Below, one piece after another: positions 7,978 to 15,559 of a stretch of DNA of 25,770 bases; position 1 is the first letter of the stretch; each line of letters opens with the position of its first letter. Under the pieces are notes generated by a model. That model was not told where the DNA came from. It was given only the letters and a program-made list of their open reading frames with translations, and did not search any database. Both the position numbers and the translations under genes were made by a program. Origin of the DNA: a bacterium (GTDB lineage: Bacteria; Bacteroidota; Ignavibacteria; Kapaibacteriales; UBA961); assembly GCA_022844575.1 (NCBI GenBank), contig JALHLL010000020.1, forward strand, positions 1 to 25,770, given 5' to 3'.

Positions 7978-9804
7978 ATGTTTGAATTAGAAATAGAGCG
8001 TGAAAAGAAGATATGCACCGATGCTATTGTGGTACGTGGCGAGCGTTTTACAAGTTTACAAAGCATTTGCGCTACCGAGGGGCTTCATCCTTTCTATATT
8101 ACCTTTTTTGTAGCTCACGCGGACTGGTGGATTTATGAACTGAACCTTGAGCGTTCGGGTGATGTTCGTTTCGACTTTAATGCGCCTTCCGTAAATCCTT
8201 TATTAAAGGAAACGGATAAGTTGCTTCGCGAAACAATACGTTTTTCATACGATGAATTATTATCAACCATAGATGTAGCCGTAAAAGTACGCCTCAACTT
8301 TTTATGTCGTCCGCGTACAACCCTTACATGGTTTATCTTTCGTGGCGAACCGACAAAGCCAATTAATGAGATTTGGCTACGGCTTAATTACTTTTCGGAA
8401 TACTCTTATTTAGCTGAAGGGTTCCGCCAATGGGCGCAGGTAAATTATACTGTACATCCTTCCCATGAGTTACTTTCGGTTGTGGAATTCGATACTTTGA
8501 TAGCCGATATTGATAATGCTACGATTCTGGAGCTGAGTCCGCATCAATTTACCGACCTTTTAGAGCCCGTTTATGAATTTTTTTCTCAAGCCGGCAAATC
8601 ACTGGAGAACTCAGCTGTTCCAATCGAAGCACTAATCATTTTTTTGGATGATAAGGGTGTTGATTTGATAGCGAAAGAATTGGAGCGTATGTACTATGAT
8701 GAACATATTGACAGATTGACAAGAAATGATTTTCTTGAGGTTGTTACGAAGATTGTAAGTGAATTGGAGGGGAATGACACAAGTGTATTATCAGGGTCTC
8801 AACAGGAAGAATTGGTTAAACAGGATTACGATGAAGTAATTGCGGAAAAAGATAATGTAGAACAAAAGGACACTATAATTCAGCATATCGAAATCGCACC
8901 CGATACACTTGAAACCAAAGAACGATTTCCGGAACTGCAAGAGACGGATTTGTCCTTTTTAGGAATGGTACATACTTTTTCCGTTGATGAAGATTATGTC
9001 AGTGTCGATAATGAAGTATCGGCAGAATTATATATGGCCGAATTTGTCGGCGCAGCTGAAAGTGCTGCGAGCATTGAAGAGAATGATGTAAATGAAGACG
9101 TCATAAAAGATAATTCGGATAAGGAAATAGAAGACTTAGTTGAGGAGACGGAGTTACCATTACCATCTGAGGAAACAACTGAACAAGATGTACGGAATGA
9201 AGAAATTTCGGATGAAACTGTAAGTGTAGGTATAGAGGATACGGCGCAAGCTACTGAAGAGGTAGAGACGACGAAAGATGGAGATAATGAAGAAAATGAT
9301 ATACCTGAAGATATCGAAGGCATTAAAGAGGAAAGTGAAACGAGTGAAGAGATTGAACCACAGAGTGAAGCGATTATTGACGAATATGAAATAGTAATTC
9401 CCGAAATAGCTGAACAAGTGGAGAACATTGTAGATGAAACTCCTTTCCTAGAAAGTACGGAACAAATTATTGCCGAGATAATTACTGATGAAAAATCGGA
9501 AACTGACGAGAGTACGCCTCACAATGCGGAGGTTTATTCATTAACGGAGCAACATCCTTCGCGTGGTTATATACCCTCACTTTCTTCGAAAATTGATGCC
9601 GGAAAAAAGGAATCGTTCATAAAGAAAATGTTTCATAAGGATAATGAACTGTTTGAAATTTTTGTAAAAGAAATCGACAAAACATATTCATGGAAAGAAG
9701 CCGCCGCCGCTATTGACAGATTTTATGTACGTCATAATATTAAAGATTCGGGTGCTTTGGCAAAAGAACTTCGCACGATAATTCAGAAAAGATATGTCCG
9801 ATAA
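7978..9804 (+). CDS. Unknown cytoplasmic protein with long acidic linker, cotranslated with pdxA
   Basis: The open frame begins with GTG at 7969, but the ATG at 7978 (MFELEIEREKK) is the more likely start and gives 608 residues. Three regions are visible. Residues ~1-260 are a mixed alpha/beta globular domain without a signal peptide. Residues ~265-515 are a low-complexity linker very rich in Glu and Asp, hence probably disordered. Residues ~530-608 form a compact basic helical domain (ESFIKKMF...FEIFVKEIDKTYSWKEAAAAIDRFYVRHNI). The C-terminal domain resembles, from memory, uncharacterised proteins of Chlorobi and Ignavibacteria; this is not a database result. The 3' end overlaps the pdxA start by 11 bases, implying translational coupling. 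No enzymatic motif was recognised; a scaffold or adaptor role is only a guess from the architecture. Confidence 0.75.
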   Translation: MFELEIEREKKICTDAIVVRGERFTSLQSICATEGLHPFYITFFVAHADWWIYELNLERSGDVRFDFNAPSVNPLLKETDKLLRETIRFSYDELLSTIDVAVKVRLNFLCRPRTTLTWFIFRGEPTKPINEIWLRLNYFSEYSYLAEGFRQWAQVNYTVHPSHELLSVVEFDTLIADIDNATILELSPHQFTDLLEPVYEFFSQAGKSLENSAVPIEALIIFLDDKGVDLIAKELERMYYDEHIDRLTRNDFLEVVTKIVSELEGNDTSVLSGSQQEELVKQDYDEVIAEKDNVEQKDTIIQHIEIAPDTLETKERFPELQETDLSFLGMVHTFSVDEDYVSVDNEVSAELYMAEFVGAAESAASIEENDVNEDVIKDNSDKEIEDLVEETELPLPSEETTEQDVRNEEISDETVSVGIEDTAQATEEVETTKDGDNEENDIPEDIEGIKEESETSEEIEPQSEAIIDEYEIVIPEIAEQVENIVDETPFLESTEQIIAEIITDEKSETDESTPHNAEVYSLTEQHPSRGYIPSLSSKIDAGKKESFIKKMFHKDNELFEIFVKEIDKTYSWKEAAAAIDRFYVRHNIKDSGALAKELRTIIQKRYVR

Positions 9805-10786
9805 GATTATACGTTTGGGTATAACGGTAGGAGATATGTCCGGTATCGGTCTTGAAGTACTTTATGGAGCTCTGAAATCGAATTGTGCGGCAAAATATCA
9901 GGTATATCTCTATGCCAATCCCCAAAGTGTTGCGCATTATTACAATTCCCTTTTCGGTTCCGGTAATTGGTCATTACCCGATAAAGTAAAGATAATTTCC
10001 TGTGGCGAGTTTGTTGAGGCACAATTTGCAAACCCGAATAAGGAAGTAGCAATGTCCGCAATACTCTCGCTGGAAAAAGCTGCAAACGAGGCCTTAAAAA
10101 ATGAAATTGATGCGATAGTTACCTTACCTATAGCGAAAAAGGTTTTGCAACAAGTTGGTTGGAATTTCTCCGGACAAACGGAATTTTTTGCTCATGCAGC
10201 GCAATCATCATCGTATCTGATGATTCTTTGTACTAAGAAGGTTCGTGTTGCACTTGCATCAATACATGTCCCTTTACATGCCGTTTCGAATTTGATAAAC
10301 AAAGAAAGAATTGAATATACTATAACACTTTTTGCGCAAAGCTTGAAAAAGGATTATGGCATAAGTGACCCCAAAATTGCAGTATTAGGTTTGAATCCAC
10401 ATGCCGGCGAAAGCGGTTCAATCGGAAACGAAGAAATTGAGAGTATTGTGCCGGCGATTGAGAATATTCGTAAGCAAGGGATAGAGGTGGTAGGTTGTTT
10501 TCCTGCCGATGGTTTTTTTGCACATGGTGAATACAAACGATATGACGGTATTATTGCCATGTATCACGATCAGGGGCTTATCCCCCTGAAAATGTTAGCA
10601 CAGGGTGGGGGAGTGAATGTAACTGCAGGGTTGCCTTTAGTGCGTACATCTCCCGATCATGGAACGGCTTATGGCATTGCCGGAAAGAATATGGCCGATT
10701 CGCGTTCCATGGCAGAAGCCATAGACATGGCAGCCGAGATAGTGAAAAATAGAAGGGCGTATGCGAGTAATAATGTAGAATTATAG
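9794..10786 (+). CDS. pdxA: 4-hydroxythreonine-4-phosphate dehydrogenase
   Basis: PdxA oxidises 4-phosphohydroxy-L-threonine with NAD(P)+ in the DXP-dependent route to pyridoxal phosphate. The 330 residues match the family length. The three metal-binding histidines are present with the same spacing as E. coli H166/H211/H266: H158 in IHVPL, H203 in GLNPHAGE, and H258 in MYHDQGLIPLK. The signature NVTAGLPLVRTSPDHGTAYGIAGK region is intact. Two departures: the N-terminal GDPAGIGPE motif reads GDMSGIGLE, and the GHTE motif reads GQTE, with Q128 at the position of E. coli H136. The start at 9794 lies inside the end of the upstream gene (11-base overlap), so expression is probably coupled. The SRP RNA gene follows. 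Confidence 0.95.
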   Translation: MSDKIIRLGITVGDMSGIGLEVLYGALKSNCAAKYQVYLYANPQSVAHYYNSLFGSGNWSLPDKVKIISCGEFVEAQFANPNKEVAMSAILSLEKAANEALKNEIDAIVTLPIAKKVLQQVGWNFSGQTEFFAHAAQSSSYLMILCTKKVRVALASIHVPLHAVSNLINKERIEYTITLFAQSLKKDYGISDPKIAVLGLNPHAGESGSIGNEEIESIVPAIENIRKQGIEVVGCFPADGFFAHGEYKRYDGIIAMYHDQGLIPLKMLAQGGGVNVTAGLPLVRTSPDHGTAYGIAGKNMADSRSMAEAIDMAAEIVKNRRAYASNNVEL

Positions 10787-10817
10787 ATGAATTCTTCCTT
10801 ATTTCACAGTTTTTACG

Positions 10818-10825
10818 TAAATTTG
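10818..10825 (+). promoter_or_regulatory. Bacteroidetes-type -7 promoter element of the SRP RNA gene
   Basis: TAAATTTG is an exact TAnnTTTG match ending 5 bases before the 5' end of the SRP RNA at 10830, the spacing expected for a -7 element. The expected -33 TTTG is weak (TTCTTCC around 10792-10798). Because the RNA end is fixed by its structure, this is the best-supported promoter in the window. Confidence 0.6.
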
Positions 10826-10829
10826 TGTT

Positions 10830-10927
10830 CGGTCAAGTTCCGTGCGGCTTTGACAAACCCAACCCCGCCAGGTCCGGAAGGAAGCAACGGTTAGTTTGCT
10901 TAAAGTGCGATACGGTCAGCTTGACCG
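10830..10927 (+). ncRNA. ffs: Signal recognition particle RNA (4.5S-type, small bacterial form)
   Basis: The ~98-base RNA is recognised from the universal SRP domain IV core GGTCCGGAAGGAAGCA at about 10871-10886, with its GGAA tetraloop and the internal loop that binds Ffh. The ends pair perfectly (CGGTCAAG at 10830-10837 with CTTGACCG at 10920-10927), and an inner helix pairs CTTTGACAAAC with GTTTGCTTAAAG. With Ffh it forms the SRP that directs membrane and exported proteins to the translocon. There is no Alu domain, so this is the short form. A run of eight T follows directly, so the closing helix doubles as the intrinsic terminator. It sits between pdxA and rng, and any rng annotation starting at 10825 wrongly reads through it. 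Confidence 0.95.
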
Positions 10928-10935
10928 TTTTTTTT
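10920..10935 (+). terminator. T-tract terminator of the SRP RNA
   Basis: The 3' arm of the SRP closing stem (CTTGACCG) is followed immediately by eight T residues at 10928-10935, a standard intrinsic terminator using the RNA's own end helix. Confidence 0.7.
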
Positions 10936-10965
10936 ATATTTTCAACGGCTTGTTTAACAGACCGC

Positions 10966-12597
10966 ATGAAAAAAGAAATTTTTATCAGTGCGTCCCTCAA
11001 TGAGGCACGTATTGCGATAACGGAGAACGGCGAATTAGCCGAACTTTTCATAGAAACTCCCGATCAGGAAAGAATGGTCGGTAGTGTGTTTATGGGCAGA
11101 GTCCAAAAGATTGCCCAGGGGATGAATGCTGCCTTTATTGATATAGGGCTGAAGCAGGATGCTTTCCTCCATTTTTCCGATGTTGACTCCACCCTTGAAG
11201 AATCATTCGTTACCGATGAAGACGATGAAGAGGATACGACAGCACCTCCGACTAATAACCAACCCCTAAGCGAAGCAGCAGCGATAGCATTACGTATAAA
11301 GAAGCCGCCGAGCGATACGAATGGTAAAGCTCTACCCACGTTCGCAACCAAACGTTCGGGTCTTATCTCTATCAATCTGCAATCACAACAAACGGTTATC
11401 GTTCAGGTTGTGCGTGAGGCATATTCCACAAAAGGCGTTCGTGTTTCTACCAAAGTCGCTTTACCGGGCAGATATGTAGTTCTTTTACCGTTCGATAACT
11501 TGATAGGTGTTTCTCGTAAAATTGCATCCGTTAAGGAAAGAAAACGCTTACGTTCGCTTGCAAAATCAATACTTCCGCCCGGAGCAGGGTGTATTATTCG
11601 TACCGCTTCCGATGGCAAGAGCGAAGAGGACTTGCGCAGGGATTGGGATAATTTATTGGAGCAATGGAATGAAATCGAGCAGAATGTAAGAAATGCCTCA
11701 AAGCCCCCTGCATTGCTTTATCGTGATAAAAATATTACGGGCAGCGTAATTCGCGACTTATTTACAAGTGATGTTTTACGTGTTGTTGTTGATTCCAAAA
11801 AATTATATAATGAAATTGTTTCATATCTGAAATGGACATCGCCTGAATTAAGCGATAAAGTATTCTTTTATGAAGGCAAGAAGGCAATTTTCGAATATTT
11901 TAATATCGAAAAAACCATAGCAAGTACGTATGCCCGCAAAGTGCATACCTCCGGCGGCGGTTCCATTGTATTAGACCAAACGGAAGCATTATTTGTTATA
12001 GATGTAAATAGCGGTCGCTCCACAAGCGAGCAAGAGCAGGAAAAAATAGCGACAAGAACAAATTTGGATGCTGTTCGTGTGATAGCTCAACAATTACGCT
12101 TACGTGATGTGGGCGGGATAATTGTTGTAGATTTTATTGATATGCAACAAGAGGATAATAGAAAAAGGGTGTGGAATGAAATGCGTAAGGAACTCTCGAA
12201 AGATAGAGCAAAAACCGTTTGTTTTCCAATTACGCAATTAGGTTTGATGCAATTAACACGCCAACGCATCAGACAAAATATTACCGAACGTTTAAGCGAT
12301 GCATGCCCCACCTGTAATGGTGTGGGTCGTGTACAATCGCCTTCCTTAATTCTTGCTAATATAGAACGTTGGTTACGTAATTTCCGCGCATCTACACGCG
12401 AATTCGGGGTGCAAATTGTTGTTCATCCTACCGTTGCCGAATATTTACTTGAGGGTACGGTTTCTCGTTTATCACGCTTAATGGTAAAGCACTTTGTCCG
12501 TATCCGTTTACAACAAAGCGAACATTGTTCGCCCGATAAATTCCATGTCTATTCTTTGCGACATCAAAAAGAATTGACACAGGAATTTATGAGCTGA
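10966..12597 (+). CDS. rng: Ribonuclease G (RNase E/G family)
   Basis: RNase G is a cytoplasmic endoribonuclease for rRNA processing and mRNA decay. The ATG at 10966 (MKKEIFISASLNEARIAI) gives 543 residues; the frame is open back to 10825, but that part is the SRP RNA gene. The N-terminal half has the S1 RNA-binding fold (GSVFMGRVQKIAQGMNAAF, IGLKQDAFLH), split by an acidic insert around residues 75-125. The catalytic DNase I-like domain has D346 (IDVNSG) and D389 (VVDFIDM), 43 residues apart, exactly as D303 and D346 of E. coli RNase E. The Zn-link CPTC is at 447-450. There is no long C-terminal degradosome scaffold, hence RNase G rather than E. It lies 31 bases after the SRP T-tract; TATATTTT at 10935-10942 is one base off a -7 element and may be its promoter. 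Confidence 0.95.
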   Translation: MKKEIFISASLNEARIAITENGELAELFIETPDQERMVGSVFMGRVQKIAQGMNAAFIDIGLKQDAFLHFSDVDSTLEESFVTDEDDEEDTTAPPTNNQPLSEAAAIALRIKKPPSDTNGKALPTFATKRSGLISINLQSQQTVIVQVVREAYSTKGVRVSTKVALPGRYVVLLPFDNLIGVSRKIASVKERKRLRSLAKSILPPGAGCIIRTASDGKSEEDLRRDWDNLLEQWNEIEQNVRNASKPPALLYRDKNITGSVIRDLFTSDVLRVVVDSKKLYNEIVSYLKWTSPELSDKVFFYEGKKAIFEYFNIEKTIASTYARKVHTSGGGSIVLDQTEALFVIDVNSGRSTSEQEQEKIATRTNLDAVRVIAQQLRLRDVGGIIVVDFIDMQQEDNRKRVWNEMRKELSKDRAKTVCFPITQLGLMQLTRQRIRQNITERLSDACPTCNGVGRVQSPSLILANIERWLRNFRASTREFGVQIVVHPTVAEYLLEGTVSRLSRLMVKHFVRIRLQQSEHCSPDKFHVYSLRHQKELTQEFMS

Positions 12598-12757
12598 ATT
12601 GCTATTACTCAAATCGATTAAACCTTTTGTGTATAGGTAATCTCAAAAAACTCTTAAATTGCTTAATAATATTGTGCCTCAATGTGTTCGCAAATGTTGA
12701 GGTAAGTACCGTATAAACTTTTTAACTTTAATCGCTTACATAAATTGGGAGAATGCT

Positions 12758-14809
12758 ATGCGCCTGTTGCTTGTCTTTATTTTATTTCCTTTGTTCATAT
12801 ACTACCCTACATGTTCTCAAGATTGGGAGCAATGTGAAGGGGTAAATGGTGCCAATATAGGGATTATTGGAGCAAAAGGAAATATGCTCTTAGCAGTAAG
12901 TACGTACAATGCTACTATGTTTAGGAGTTACAATAATGGTGATACATGGGAACGATTGCAAGATTTAGAGAATGGCGAACGTTATGTATGGGAAATATAT
13001 GCGATTTGTTCTAATGACAAAGAGATATTCGTCGGAACGGATCTAGGGGTTTTTCGTACCGATGATGATGGTAATAGCTGGGAATTCCTTGGATTGGAAA
13101 ATTTTAAAATTGAATCAATTGTAATAAAAAACGAAGTACTATTATGTACTACATCTTATGGCTATGTGTTTCGGAGTAGGGATAATGGCAATACCTGGAG
13201 CAAAATATATGAATATGCACCAAACAGTGGTGGCAAAATTATTTTCAATGACAATACTTTGTATATAGTTAATTCAGAATTACATCAGAGTACTGATAAT
13301 GGAATATCTTGGCATATAATTGATGATTCAGTCATCAAAAGTAATCAAAATGGATTTCTTACGCAGTCAATTGCATGCTCCAATGGAAATGTGTATGTAG
13401 GTACTGTTGGTGCTTTATACAAAAGTACAGACGATGGATTAACATGGATTAACCTTATTGATGTATATACACCACCTTCCTGGGAACATAATACATGGGT
13501 ACGCTCAATATATGCTGTAGGAGATACGGTGTATGTATTAACCCACAATGATGCGTTACGCAGTTATAATGGTGGAGAAAAGTGGTACTATGTTCCTATT
13601 GATGAGGTTCCCAATACTTTTCTACAACATAACTCCACATTATTTGCAGGCAGTTATGCCGGTTTTTCAAAATCCGAGGATAATGGATTTACATGGGAAG
13701 AAAAAAACAAAGGACTAAATTATGTAAGCATTTATAGTCTGATAGAAACCGAAGAAGTTTTACTTGCCGGATCCGATCTAGGGATATCGAGAAGTACTGA
13801 TAATGGTAGGAACTGGAATTATGTGAAGAAAGGAGATGAGCGTGAGTATGGAAACAACTTCTTGAAAAATAAGGTGTATACTTTTGCAATGGACACACGT
13901 TCAATGAAAAGGAGTAAGGATAAAGGAATTTCTTGGGAGGAATTTGGTCCTTTTAAAAGTGATGATTTTTCGGAAAGTAATATTATTCGTAGCGCTACAA
14001 TTCAGAATGAAAAATTATTTATCACAACAAAGGATAGAGATACATTGTACGTGAGCGAAGATAATAGTAATGTGTGGAAAAAAATTGCTCTTACAATGAA
14101 TTTATACATACTTGCATCTGATAATAAATATATATACGCTGTTACAACATCGCAACCCCAGAAATTAATTCGTACCAAAGATGGAGGTGAGAACTGGGAA
14201 GATTTTAGTATAAAAAAGGTAACGAATTATAGTGCATTGGTAGTTGCCAATGATGTCATGTTCGCAATTGCCTCAAACCTGCTATTACGTTCGACGAATG
14301 ATGGGGGTAGTTGGGAGGATATAGGAAAAGAGTATGAATTGGTGAATCCTCGAACAATTGCATATAGCAATGGGATTTTATATGCTGCAACAAATAAAGG
14401 AATATTTGTGAGTAAAGATAAAGGAAGTACATGTGAAATGTACTATTTCGAATATCCTGCGACTTGTATTCTGCCCGTGCAGGATAATTTGTTCGTTGGA
14501 ACTATAGAATTTTCATTGTGGAAACATCCCTTTGAAATATCATCGCTTGGTGAAGAGAATACTGCACGTGATAATGTGCTGAACATACACCCTAACCCGG
14601 TCAGTAATAAGTTTACGGTTAAACTAAATAATTTCAATGAGATTGCGGTAGTAAATATCTATAATGTATATGGGCAATTGGTGCTAAATCAAAAGTTGGA
14701 AAATCAAGAAGCGGAAATTGATGTAAGTACAATGCCCGTAGGTGAGTATAATATTGTACTTAATGTGGGTAACAACATTAGTACTGACAAAATAGTAATA
14801 ATGAAATAA
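12758..14809 (+). CDS. Exported Asp-box (BNR) repeat protein with T9SS C-terminal sorting domain
   Basis: The 683-residue protein has a signal peptide (residues 1 to ~20, ending near TCSQ) and about thirteen Asp-box repeats of the form (S/T)xDxGxxW, from RSYNNGDTW at residue 56 to VSKDKGSTC at 551-559, where the final tryptophan is replaced by cysteine. Other clear copies are RTDDDGNSW, RSRDNGNTW, KSTDDGLTW, RSTDNGRNW and RTKDGGENW. Asp-box motifs mark beta-propellers such as sialidases, sortilin and Ycf48-like proteins, but no sialidase catalytic residues were recognised, so this is best called a propeller surface protein. Residues ~606-683 form a type A T9SS domain (LNIHPNPVSNKF, IYNVYGQLV, MPVGEYNIVL, final KIVIMK). 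GGGAG 9-13 bases upstream of the ATG may assist initiation. It is closed by a perfect hairpin. Confidence 0.88.
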   Translation: MRLLLVFILFPLFIYYPTCSQDWEQCEGVNGANIGIIGAKGNMLLAVSTYNATMFRSYNNGDTWERLQDLENGERYVWEIYAICSNDKEIFVGTDLGVFRTDDDGNSWEFLGLENFKIESIVIKNEVLLCTTSYGYVFRSRDNGNTWSKIYEYAPNSGGKIIFNDNTLYIVNSELHQSTDNGISWHIIDDSVIKSNQNGFLTQSIACSNGNVYVGTVGALYKSTDDGLTWINLIDVYTPPSWEHNTWVRSIYAVGDTVYVLTHNDALRSYNGGEKWYYVPIDEVPNTFLQHNSTLFAGSYAGFSKSEDNGFTWEEKNKGLNYVSIYSLIETEEVLLAGSDLGISRSTDNGRNWNYVKKGDEREYGNNFLKNKVYTFAMDTRSMKRSKDKGISWEEFGPFKSDDFSESNIIRSATIQNEKLFITTKDRDTLYVSEDNSNVWKKIALTMNLYILASDNKYIYAVTTSQPQKLIRTKDGGENWEDFSIKKVTNYSALVVANDVMFAIASNLLLRSTNDGGSWEDIGKEYELVNPRTIAYSNGILYAATNKGIFVSKDKGSTCEMYYFEYPATCILPVQDNLFVGTIEFSLWKHPFEISSLGEENTARDNVLNIHPNPVSNKFTVKLNNFNEIAVVNIYNVYGQLVLNQKLENQEAEIDVSTMPVGEYNIVLNVGNNISTDKIVIMK

Positions 14810-14824
14810 TAAACGAGCAAATTA

Positions 14825-14856
14825 AAGAGGTGGTATATGATTTTATACCACCTCTT
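14825..14856. terminator. Hairpin terminator, probably bidirectional
   Basis: A perfect 13-base-pair stem (AAGAGGTGGTATA at 14825-14837 with TATACCACCTCTT at 14844-14856) encloses a 6-base loop. It lies 15 bases after the BNR gene stop on one side and 8 bases before the stop of a minus-strand T9SS remnant on the other, so it could serve both directions. Confidence 0.75.
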
Positions 14857-14863
14857 AATTCTA

Positions 14864-15046
14864 CTATTTGACTACAGAAAACAGTACGCTTCTATTATCT
14901 GCATGTACCATATATTGCCCTGCCGATAAAGTCGAAACATCATAAGAAATCGTATTGCCTTGTTTGATTTCCATTGTATGTGATGAAAGAACCGTTCTGC
15001 CTAATAAATCGCTAATGCTTATATCCGAAAATTGCTTTACAACGGT
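14864..15046 (-). pseudogene. Headless remnant of a T9SS cargo gene (C-terminal sorting domain only)
   Basis: Read on the minus strand, 60 codons ending in TAG at 14864-14866 encode a recognisable type A T9SS sorting domain: FSDISISDLLGRTVLSS, then VSTLSAGQYMVHADN, then a final SVLFSVVK. The pattern (strand, DLLGR turn, strand, LSAGxY strand, basic end) matches the C-termini of the intact T9SS cargos in this window. An in-frame TAA at 15047-15049 precedes it, and there is no start codon or signal peptide, so the rest of the gene has been lost. Its 3' end faces the BNR gene across a shared hairpin, as expected for a formerly functional convergent gene. Confidence 0.7.
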
Positions 15047-15404
15047 TTAATCGAGCGTTGGAAACCGATATTCATGTACGTGTCGATGTGTTCACCGTTC
15101 AACGGAGATTCTTTTGCTAAGCGCATATCTTGATAATGACAACGAATCGTATATAGAATTTGGTATCCGCTCAATGATACGAACAGAATCAAAATACTTG
15201 TACATTACGACTTTCCATAAACAATGTTCACAGCTTCTTAAAAAACTTGTAGTGAGTAGAAGGAAAGAACGTAGGAGAAAAATTGTATAGGAGTTTGTAC
15301 AAAAACACACAAACAATGCGGAAACAGAACGTTCATTACTCAGATTCTTTTTCAGTATGGAATCCGCTTGTCCAACAAAAATTACATCTAAAGAAAAGGT
15401 TTGA
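15041..15404 (+). pseudogene. Possible broken gene, frameshifted and with an internal stop
   Basis: On the plus strand a protein-like reading (QRFNRALETDIHVRVDVFTV) runs to a TAA at 15118. The next frame continues from 15102 with balanced composition (LSAYLDNDNESYIEFGIRSM, then TESKYLYITTFHKQ) to a TAG at 15288-15290 and, in the same frame, with NNAETERSLLRFFFSM to a TGA at 15402. One frameshift plus one nonsense codon would rebuild a protein of about 120 residues. I do not recognise the family. A 113-codon minus-strand frame covers the same bases, so the direction is uncertain; I prefer plus because of its composition. Confidence 0.3.
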
Positions 15405-15481
15405 GAGAGAGGTACGGGCGTAATAACCTTCAAATGAAATCACAGCAATGATAAGATGAACAATTTATTAGGTTACGATTG

Positions 15482-15511
15482 TTTGCAATTTGAGGAATTA
15501 CCGTATTTTGC
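15482..15511 (+). promoter_or_regulatory. Candidate promoter of the giant T9SS cargo gene
   Basis: TTTG at 15482-15485 is followed after 18 bases by TATTTTGC at 15504-15511. This resembles the Bacteroidetes -33/-7 pair (TTTG, 19-21 bases, TAnnTTTG), except that the -7 box is one T short. It lies about 50 bases before the ATG at 15560. Confidence 0.4.
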
Positions 15512-15559
15512 AAAAAAATCTGTCAATGTATTTATAGTCACCATTTCAATGAGGGTGGT

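Noticed and set aside
8994..9428. Serine-rich 144-codon minus-strand frame
   Set aside because: It is the complement of the Glu/Asp-rich linker, whose codons read as Ser, Phe and Ile on the other strand.
10825..10965. N-terminal 47-residue extension of RNase G
   Set aside because: These bases are the SRP RNA and its T-tract; homologous RNase G N-termini begin as MKKEIFISASL does here.
15092..15433. A 113-codon minus-strand open frame beginning MKVITPVPLSQTF
   Set aside because: Its composition is skewed to Ser, Leu, Phe and Cys, as in antisense shadows, and the plus strand reads as a more natural, though broken, protein. Kept only as an alternative.
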